From Campylobacterales bacterium (GTDB lineage Bacteria; Campylobacterota; Campylobacteria; Campylobacterales; QNZT01): DNA of 49,279 nt. The stretch spans positions 1 through 49,279 of the forward strand of contig JALVVN010000028.1 in NCBI GenBank assembly GCA_027023405.1. The letters are read 5' to 3'. Shown one piece after another: positions 43,329-49,279 of this stretch (the first letter of the stretch is position 1; every line of letters begins with the position of its first letter). The translations under genes were made by a program, and so were the position numbers. The notes beneath the pieces were generated by a model. It worked only from the letters and a program-made list of their open reading frames with translations. It had not been told where the DNA came from and searched no databases.

Positions 43329-44017
43329 AAATGTGTGAATTGGTCATATTCGGTTATGCAAAAACAGCCAAAGAGTTAGCGCATCTGCTCAGAGAGAAGG
43401 GGCGCTGTTGTCAGATCATCTCACATCGTGCTTCAGCGGTGCAAGAGGCGCAAATCGACGGCTTTGAGAGTCACTGGTTTGACCTCACGCAAGATAGCGA
43501 TCTCAAAGAGATAGGGATCGGCAACGGGGTAAAGACGCTTTTTTGTATGGATGAGGAGCTAGATCAGAACCTCTTTGCGACGCTCTCGGCAAGGGCACTC
43601 GATCCCGATTTGGTGATCATTTCGCGTATCAGCTCTTTGGATGAAGAAGTCAAAATGAAACTTGCCGGCGCGAGTCATACCGTCGATCCTTATGACTTGG
43701 GATCGCACCGCATCTATCGCCTCATCAAAAAACCGCGTGTCTTTGATCTGCTCGATAATATGATCTTTCAAAATATGGAGTATAAAATCGATGAAGTAGT
43801 GGTAAAAAGTGACTCTACACTCATCGGAACTCCCTTTCATCAACTTAGTATCGAGAAGGAGTATGAATTGTTACTTTTGGGGGTAGAGTCTCGAGGAAAA
43901 TTTTTTTACAACACCCATCGTGTCTATCATAAGATTCAAGAGGGTGATACCTTTGTCGTTGCCGGTAATCAACAACATATCACACACTTTATAGAGGAGA
44001 TGAAAGGATGCAAATAG
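43325..44017 (+). CDS. TrkA-like RCK protein, partner of the K+ channel
   Basis: The 230-residue protein has a Rossmann-like start (VIFGYAKTAKELAHLL, where the usual GxGxxG is reduced to GYAKTA), an RCK core (ISRISSLDEEVKMKLAGASH, DPYDLGSHRIYRLI) and a C-terminal TrkA-C domain (EVVVKSDSTLIGTPFHQLSI). It is homologous to the RCK half of the preceding channel, without a pore. The loss of the glycine motif suggests weak or altered nucleotide binding. It overlaps the channel gene by 4 bp and gpsA by 10 bp. Confidence 0.8.
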   Translation: MKMCELVIFGYAKTAKELAHLLREKGRCCQIISHRASAVQEAQIDGFESHWFDLTQDSDLKEIGIGNGVKTLFCMDEELDQNLFATLSARALDPDLVIISRISSLDEEVKMKLAGASHTVDPYDLGSHRIYRLIKKPRVFDLLDNMIFQNMEYKIDEVVVKSDSTLIGTPFHQLSIEKEYELLLLGVESRGKFFYNTHRVYHKIQEGDTFVVAGNQQHITHFIEEMKGCK

Positions 44018-44898
44018 GAATCATCGGAGCGGGGAAATGGGGAGAAGCACTGGCATTTGCCCTCTCACAAAATCCAAATAATGAAGTCAAGATCACCTCT
44101 CGACATCCACGGGAGTTGCCAAATTTTGTTCCGCTCGAAGAGGTGCTTTTGATGGAGTATTTGGTCATAGCGATCTCCGCACAACATGTACGAGAGTGGA
44201 TGCAGACACATTTTCAGTTTAACGATCAAAAGATATTGGTCGCTAGTAAGGGGATCGAAGTACAGACCGGCGCCTTTCTCAATGAAATCTTTGGCGCCTT
44301 TTTGCCCCAAGAGAATCTCGCCTATATCTCCGGTCCCTCCTTTGCGGCAGAGGTGATCAAGGGGTTGCCTACAGCGCTGGTGATCAGCTCGACCAATCAG
44401 CACTTGAGTAAAAGATATGCTCAAGCCTTTCCCAACTTTATCAAAGCCTATACATCCGAAGATGTCGTCGGTGCCGAAGTAGGGGGAGCATACAAAAATG
44501 TGATCGCCATTGCCGGCGGGATCTGCGACGGACTCGCACTCGGAAACAATGCCAGAGCCGCGCTCATCTCCAGAGGTTTGGTAGAGATGAGCCGTTTCGG
44601 TGCTCATTTCGGTGCTGATCAAGAGACTTTTTTGTCACTCGGCGGAGCGGGTGATCTCTTTTTGAGTGCGTCGAGCAAACTCTCACGAAACTATCGTGTT
44701 GGATTTGGCTTGGCAGAGGGTAAAAGCCTCGAGACGATCCTACAAGATCTCGGCGAGGTAGCAGAGGGCGTTCACACCGCCAAAGCGATCGTCAAGATCG
44801 CAAACAAAGAGCAGATCTATACCCCGATCGCAACGCAGGTGTATGAGATCCTTGAGGGAAAAGATCCGAGGGAGTCGTTACGGGAGTTGCTGGAGTAG
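44008..44898 (+). CDS. gpsA: Glycerol-3-phosphate dehydrogenase [NAD(P)+]
   Basis: The product is 296 residues. GIIGAGKWGEALAFAL is the Rossmann glycine motif, and ISGPSFAAEVIKGLPTALV near residue 110 and GGAYKNVIAIAGGICDGL near residue 158 (catalytic Lys) are GpsA hallmarks; GGAGDLFLS follows near residue 214. It makes sn-glycerol-3-phosphate for phospholipid synthesis. It is the last gene of the gatB operon. Confidence 0.95.
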   Translation: MQIGIIGAGKWGEALAFALSQNPNNEVKITSRHPRELPNFVPLEEVLLMEYLVIAISAQHVREWMQTHFQFNDQKILVASKGIEVQTGAFLNEIFGAFLPQENLAYISGPSFAAEVIKGLPTALVISSTNQHLSKRYAQAFPNFIKAYTSEDVVGAEVGGAYKNVIAIAGGICDGLALGNNARAALISRGLVEMSRFGAHFGADQETFLSLGGAGDLFLSASSKLSRNYRVGFGLAEGKSLETILQDLGEVAEGVHTAKAIVKIANKEQIYTPIATQVYEILEGKDPRESLRELLE

Positions 44899-44934
44899 GA
44901 GGTATAATACTCCAATAAAAAAGACAAACCAAAA

Positions 44935-45045
44935 AATGCCAAGAAAGGGGTCAAAGAGCTCGAGAAAAAGGTTGACAAGTATGCTAAAACCATAGGAAAA
45001 CTCACTGTTGAGAGAGACTGTGCAGTGGGAAAACATGTAGCGTAA
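44935..45045 (+). pseudogene. Remnant of an IS3-family transposase orfA
   Basis: In the 225-bp gap after gpsA one frame reads KKGVKELEKKVDKYAKTIG followed by KLTVERDCAVGK, then HVA and a stop. This is the leucine-zipper end of IS3-family OrfA proteins, where intact copies have KLYAKIG and ERDWAVGKL. Downstream bases to about 45065 give broken frames that still resemble the orfA/orfB junction. No inverted-repeat ends remain. It is too short and disrupted to function. Confidence 0.6.
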
Positions 45046-45123
45046 TGGATGTCTATAAGAGGGCTAGTGAGAGGAGATAAAAGAGACAACCTGCTATAAT
45101 CCTACCAAAAAAGAGGTGCAAAG

Positions 45124-46398
45124 TTGCAAAAAGTGGAACTTCTCTCTCCTGCGGGGAATTTGGAAAAGCTCAAGATAGCGATCAACTACGGTGCGGATGC
45201 GGTTTACGGTGGTGTGAGTCACTTTTCGTTGCGGATCCGATCGGGTAAGGAGTTTAGTTTTGAGGAGTTTGCGGAGGGGATAAGTTACGCGCATGAGCGG
45301 GGCAAGAAGGTTTATGTGACGATCAACGGCTTTCCCTTTAACAATCAGCTCAAACTCTTACGCGATCACATCGCCAAGATGGCGGATCTCAAGCCCGATG
45401 CTTTCATCATCTCAACGCCGGGTGTGATCAAGCTCTCCAGAGAGATCGCGCCAAATATCCCACTACATCTCTCCACCCAAGCCAATGTCCTCAACTCTCT
45501 CGATGCAGAATTTTACTACGATCAGGGGGTGAGTCGGATCATCGCCGCACGAGAGGTGAGTCTGCGTGATCTGGAGGAGATCAAGAAGCATCTGCCCGAT
45601 CTGGAGCTAGAGGTCTTTGTGCACGGTAGTATGTGCTTTGCCTATAGCGGTCGATGCTTGGTGAGTGCGGTGCAGATGGGGCGCGTGCCAAATCGTGGGA
45701 GTTGCGCGAATGATTGTCGTTTTGAATATACCCTCTACGCGCACAATGAGGAGCATGACACGCTCTTTCGCCTTGAGGAGCAGCCGGAGATCGGCACCTA
45801 TATCTTCAATGCCAAAGATATGAATCTCGCATCGCATGTCGATGAGATCCTTAAAAGCGGTGTGGTTGATTCACTCAAGATCGAGGGGCGGACGAAGAGT
45901 GTCTATTATGCGGCGATCACGACCAAAGCCTATCGAGAGGCGATCGATGATTATATGGCGGGTCGGTTTGATGGGCAAAAGTATCAGCGGGAGTTGCTGA
46001 CGACGAAAAACAGAGGCTTTACCGATGCCTACCTCATCTCCCGACCCTTTGAGCGCGCCGATACCCAAGAGCACAATTTTGCGATGAGTCGGGGGACGCA
46101 TGAGGTGAGCGGTGTGGTGCTAGAGGACGGCAAGCACTTCATGTGCAAGTACAAAACCTACCCCGACACCGATATCGAACTCGTCATCCCCAAAAACCGG
46201 CAGATCGAGCCGGTAGAGAGTGAGATCGGCAAGATTTTCTACAAAGAGGGCACCCCCTATATCCGCTTTTACAAGATCATCACAGACACCGACAAAGAGC
46301 TAGAGAGTGTCCATAGTGGATATATGCTCCCCATCCGCCTTCCCGGTTCACTGCCACCTTTTACGATGATGCGCCAAAGGGTAGATCAAGCAAATTAA
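45124..46398 (+). CDS. U32-family peptidase/tRNA hydroxylation protein (TrhP-like)
   Basis: The product is 424 residues, start TTG with AAGAGGTG upstream. The U32 signature EVFVHGSMCFAYSGRCLVS lies near residue 165, with the additional cysteines in GSCANDCRFEY. The opening VELLSPAGNLEKLKIAINYG and the C-terminal small barrel place it with YegQ/TrhP, which carries out prephenate-dependent 5-hydroxylation of tRNA uridine-34; a collagenase-like role is the older annotation. It is transcribed alone, behind the IS3 remnant. Confidence 0.9.
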   Translation: MQKVELLSPAGNLEKLKIAINYGADAVYGGVSHFSLRIRSGKEFSFEEFAEGISYAHERGKKVYVTINGFPFNNQLKLLRDHIAKMADLKPDAFIISTPGVIKLSREIAPNIPLHLSTQANVLNSLDAEFYYDQGVSRIIAAREVSLRDLEEIKKHLPDLELEVFVHGSMCFAYSGRCLVSAVQMGRVPNRGSCANDCRFEYTLYAHNEEHDTLFRLEEQPEIGTYIFNAKDMNLASHVDEILKSGVVDSLKIEGRTKSVYYAAITTKAYREAIDDYMAGRFDGQKYQRELLTTKNRGFTDAYLISRPFERADTQEHNFAMSRGTHEVSGVVLEDGKHFMCKYKTYPDTDIELVIPKNRQIEPVESEIGKIFYKEGTPYIRFYKIITDTDKELESVHSGYMLPIRLPGSLPPFTMMRQRVDQAN

Positions 46399-46454
46399 CA
46401 TTCACTTAACAAAATCTTTGCATAATTTGGAGAAACAATAAAAAAGGAGTAGAG

Positions 46455-47192
46455 ATGCGAAGAGTTTTTATCTATCTATTGGCATTGCTGACAGCGGCGG
46501 GATTACAGGCGGAGATGCACCAAGGAGGTATGCATCATGGAGAGATGCACCACAAGGGTATGAAGCATAAAATGATGCATAAGATGTTTCAAACCGCACC
46601 GATGGATAAGGTGATATTGATGCAAAAGGGCGATGCGAAGCCGTTTTGCCCGCAGTGCGGTATGAATCTCCCGATGTTTTACAAGACAAACCATGTCGCC
46701 GAGGTGGACGGCAAAGTCAAGCAGTATTGCTCCATTCACTGTCTGGTAGAAGATATTGTAAAAAATCATAAAAAACTCAAAAATATCAAAGTAGTCGATG
46801 TGACGACGCTCAAGTTTATTCCGGTAGAAAAAGCCTTTTATGTGGTGGGAAGCAAGGTCAAAGGCACGATGAGTATGACCAGCAAGTACGCTTTCGGTAC
46901 CAAAGAAGCAGCGGAGGCATTTGCCAAGGAGCATGGAGGAAAAGTGACGAATTATCAGGGGGCTTATGAGGAAGCAACGAAAGATTTTGCAAAAGATAGT
47001 GCGATGATCAGTAAAAAACAGGCGATGATGGCAAAGAAGGGTGAGATGCTCTATGCCAAAAAGTGTCAGCCGATCGATGTAAAGTTTGATTCTCCGGCAG
47101 CAGCCAAAGCCTACATCATGAAAAACGGATCATGCAAAGGGTTAAATCCAAAACAGTTACAGGCGGTGGGACTGTTTTTGAGTAGAAGATAG
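46455..47192 (+). CDS. NosL-like periplasmic metal protein with His/Met-rich N-terminus
   Basis: The 245-residue protein has a signal peptide ending near A19, then a His/Met-rich stretch (residues 21-45, repeated MHHGE/MHHKG units) likely to bind copper. The NosL core has FCPQCGM (C65, C68, M70), YCSIHC (C92, C96) and YVVGSKVKGTMSMTSKYAFGT near residue 129. The last 50 residues (GEMLYAKKCQP, then NPKQLQAVGLFLSRR) look like a small cytochrome c that has lost its CxxCH. NosL delivers copper to nitrous oxide reductase. No nos genes are in view. AAGGAGTAGAG precedes the ATG. Confidence 0.78.
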   Translation: MRRVFIYLLALLTAAGLQAEMHQGGMHHGEMHHKGMKHKMMHKMFQTAPMDKVILMQKGDAKPFCPQCGMNLPMFYKTNHVAEVDGKVKQYCSIHCLVEDIVKNHKKLKNIKVVDVTTLKFIPVEKAFYVVGSKVKGTMSMTSKYAFGTKEAAEAFAKEHGGKVTNYQGAYEEATKDFAKDSAMISKKQAMMAKKGEMLYAKKCQPIDVKFDSPAAAKAYIMKNGSCKGLNPKQLQAVGLFLSRR

Positions 47193-47221
47193 TATCTGCC
47201 CCAAATAGGAGGCAGTTACTA

Positions 47222-49279
47222 CTACCGCGACAAAATGTACGCGACTGCCGTATGAGGGGCGATATCTGTATCGACATGCAAGCTTGCCGGAGATGATTGA
47301 GAATCAAAGTCGATTTGAGTCACTTTGACATTGGAGCCAAATCCGTAGCGTGCAGGATCGATATCAAAGGTATAGTGGATATGCTTCTCTTTTGAGGCAT
47401 TGGCTACGATAAAAGCGATCTTGTCTCCATCCTCGCTTCGATAGACGCCGTGCAGGAGTGCCGGCATCGTGATCTGCTGATCCTCCCCGTAATCTTGCCA
47501 AACTGTTTGTAATTGACCACCGTCATTCGGGATCTCTACATCTCTCAAAGAGTCTCCATACGCGAAAAACTCTCTAAGTCTATAGTGCATGGTTGCTAGT
47601 TTTTTGATAAAGGCGTAATTGATCTTTGCGCTATCTCGTGGGTCATGAAGTAGCCATTGAGTGATAATGCCCGGTTGCACACCGAATATAAATGCACGCA
47701 TCCGACTCATGTAGTACCGGAGCGTATCATAGGCGCCTGTATCCATCTGTAAGCCGAATAGTTGCACTTTTCCGCCATAGACTGCTTGATATGCCGGCAC
47801 CATGTGATTGACACCGCGATAGTGGAGAAAGAAACCGTCTATATGATCCGCCATATAGTCCGCCATCCCTTCAGAAGTGATAAATTTGTCTCCTCTAAAG
47901 GCATCGATTTTGCTAAACATTTGGGCATATCCCTCTCTCCACCATGTTCCTCCAGCCAGTGGGTGAGCGTGATGCTCATCCATATCTTCTCGCATCGCAG
48001 AGGCAGTCACTTGATCGATATAGATACCGTCTGCGTTGATATCTTTCAAGACGACACGCGCCGCACCCGATATTTGGTTTTGCCAGTAGATTTGAGAAGG
48101 ATCCATGATCGCAAAGTCATGGTGATTCCATTTTTGTGTATAGGGTGAACCGTCACTCTTTTTAAGTGAAGCGTCTCTTGCTTCTTGCGTGAAGTGCCCC
48201 GCTTCCATATCAAAGATAAAGCCGTTTGTGTAGGGCATGATCGTTAAGTTGGGGTGCTGTTGATGTAGTGCATCGACGGTAGATTTGATATCATTTTTCA
48301 GGGGTGCTTCGGGGTAAAAGATATGTGGATAGTCCCGATCCATGACAAGTTTGTACCACTCATCCCATACAAATGCCACGGGCAGTGGAGAGAATGTATC
48401 GGCAAGATCGCTCATCTCATACTTGATAAAGTTGAGATAGTTGTCGATCTTCTCTTTTCTTCGATCCTCATCCGCAATCTTCATATATTCTGTGATGACT
48501 TGGCTATTTGCCCAAAGCGCGATCTCGCCGATCTTGTGTTGGCGTCGTTTTCGCTCAGGGGTCATGTGGGGGTAGTAGTCGGCACTTTTGCTTGCCCACT
48601 CCTTGTAGATCTGTGCCGCATTGTACCAGTCGCCTTCAAATCCGTCTAGTTCAAAAACACCGCTTAATGAGAAGTTGTTGTTTGGTTTGGTTTTGTCGGG
48701 AGGGGTGATGTGGGTAGTGTAGATGAGTTCGTGATTTGCCTCATCTTTTTTGGCGACAAATCGTTTTTTGGCGGCTTTGGGGTCGTGATTTCCGATATAG
48801 AGTCCACCTTTTTGATTGTAGTAGGCAAAAAACTGCATCGTTGATTGCCATCCGGCGGGGTAATTCATCGAGAGGTCGATCGCTTCGTTACTCTCTTTGA
48901 GTACACCGCTATATTTGGGGATTAGGAGTTTTGCATCCTGAAAGAGTTTGAGGTGAAGTTCGGGGGTTGTGAGATCGATGAGTGAGTAGGCATCGCCCAC
49001 GCCGATCACATCCATATCCCACTTAGATCCCACCGGATTGGTTTCAACCTTTAGATGCACGGAGAGGGTAGCAGGTAGATTTGCAACGGTAGGTTGAGAG
49101 AGTGTGATCTCATAGTTCTTCCCCTCATGTCGGACGGCAATATCTCCCCATCCGTTACGCGAATCGATCTCTGTCTTATCTTGGGTATTGAGATTTTGGA
49201 GAGTGAGCGTAAAGAGGGAGGAGTCCTTTTGGAGCATCTCTTGATCATTGACTTTGAGTGAGTGTAGAGAGATCCCTTG
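47222..49279 (-). CDS. Large glycoside-hydrolase-like protein (DUF6259-like), 5'-partial
   Basis: The frame is open to the window edge, so the N-terminus is missing. The visible 685 residues include an N-terminal beta-sandwich (residues about 1-200), a TIM-barrel core and a C-terminal beta domain. In the barrel ADGIYIDQVTASA presents an aspartate where clan GH-D-type enzymes place their nucleophile, and VAFVWDEWYKLV and HIDGFFLHYRG are other strand ends. It resembles the DUF6259 group of putative glycosidases; substrate unknown. It converges on the NosL-like gene with a 29-bp gap. Confidence 0.65.
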   Translation of the reverse strand, partial: QGISLHSLKVNDQEMLQKDSSLFTLTLQNLNTQDKTEIDSRNGWGDIAVRHEGKNYEITLSQPTVANLPATLSVHLKVETNPVGSKWDMDVIGVGDAYSLIDLTTPELHLKLFQDAKLLIPKYSGVLKESNEAIDLSMNYPAGWQSTMQFFAYYNQKGGLYIGNHDPKAAKKRFVAKKDEANHELIYTTHITPPDKTKPNNNFSLSGVFELDGFEGDWYNAAQIYKEWASKSADYYPHMTPERKRRQHKIGEIALWANSQVITEYMKIADEDRRKEKIDNYLNFIKYEMSDLADTFSPLPVAFVWDEWYKLVMDRDYPHIFYPEAPLKNDIKSTVDALHQQHPNLTIMPYTNGFIFDMEAGHFTQEARDASLKKSDGSPYTQKWNHHDFAIMDPSQIYWQNQISGAARVVLKDINADGIYIDQVTASAMREDMDEHHAHPLAGGTWWREGYAQMFSKIDAFRGDKFITSEGMADYMADHIDGFFLHYRGVNHMVPAYQAVYGGKVQLFGLQMDTGAYDTLRYYMSRMRAFIFGVQPGIITQWLLHDPRDSAKINYAFIKKLATMHYRLREFFAYGDSLRDVEIPNDGGQLQTVWQDYGEDQQITMPALLHGVYRSEDGDKIAFIVANASKEKHIHYTFDIDPARYGFGSNVKVTQIDFDSQSSPASLHVDTDIAPHTAVAYILSR

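Noticed and set aside
44817-45089. 90-aa open frame on the minus strand at the gpsA end
   Set aside because: It runs from the gap into gpsA, has no ribosome site, and the gap is better explained by an IS3 orfA remnant on the plus strand.
46503-46580. Short DNA repeat in the NosL-like gene as a phase-variable tract
   Set aside because: The units are irregular and code for His/Met-rich residues in one frame, so protein-level selection explains them.

Overview
The window looks like a chromosomal segment of a Campylobacterota (epsilonproteobacterial) bacterium, most likely a marine Sulfurovum/Sulfurimonas-like chemolithotroph. The reasons are protein-level: a MutS fused to an HNH nuclease (the MutS7 subfamily, known from Campylobacterota, giant viruses and octocoral mitochondria), an epsilon-type AtpB, a short-form N-acetylglutamate synthase with the KIWADCVKCKHFPVC tail, a NosL-type protein, and aspS plus gatB (the lineage charges tRNA-Asn and tRNA-Gln through GatCAB). 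Promoters show good TATAAT-like -10 boxes but mostly no recognisable -35, as is usual in this phylum. The exact genus is inference. I saw no rRNA, tRNA or CRISPR array.

Layout. 1-3.0 kb: end of an SDR/DoxX-type protein, a DUF2269 membrane protein, and a minus-strand set (53-aa membrane peptide, YheT-type hydrolase, HEGGH membrane protein). 3.1-5.4 kb: an AT-rich accessory patch with a Fic gene that has lost its catalytic core, a decayed small gene in front of it, a ParE-type toxin-antitoxin pair, an orphan membrane protein and several strong inverted repeats. 5.4-10.0 kb: ybeY, a Ca2+/Na+ antiporter, and an 885-aa envelope protein that appears to join a gluzincin-like zinc protease, a propeller-like middle and an outer-membrane barrel. 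10.1-20.0 kb: a tightly coupled minus-strand run for envelope and housekeeping (nadK, recN, dodecin, a GT-like protein, tatD, mltD-like, rlpA, hisB, kdsC, lptC, lptA, engB, N-acetylglutamate synthase). 20.0-29.9 kb on the plus strand: aspS, adk, a clear terminator, mutS7, a TSUP permease and uvrA, with a GH5-like pseudogene wedged in on the minus strand.

30.0-38.4 kb is the most striking block. It holds a glycosyltransferase, a UbiA-type phosphoribosyl transferase, a GtrA protein, DprE1 and DprE2, then (after an inserted MazEF module) a convergent HAD phosphatase and a GT-C membrane glycosyltransferase, and a second GT4 enzyme. This is the route to polyprenyl-phosphoryl-D-arabinofuranose best known from mycobacteria, in nearly the same gene order as Rv3789-Rv3791, so the cell probably makes a D-arabinose-containing surface glycan or glycoprotein. 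The DprE1 homologue has Ala where the benzothiazinone-reactive Cys of mycobacterial DprE1 sits.

38.4-49.3 kb: atpB with a small membrane partner, a secreted helical protein, the gatB / voltage-sensor-like K+ channel / TrkA-like / gpsA operon, a decayed IS3-family transposase remnant, a U32 (TrhP-like) protein, a NosL-like metal protein with a degenerate cytochrome-like tail, and a large partial glycoside-hydrolase-like gene running off the right end.

The most distinctive observations are the D-arabinose cassette, the mutS7 gene that has no ATG, GTG or TTG where its reading frame must begin (an AUC start with a good Shine-Dalgarno fits best), the protease-propeller-barrel protein, and three genes (Fic, GH5-like, IS3) caught in decay.
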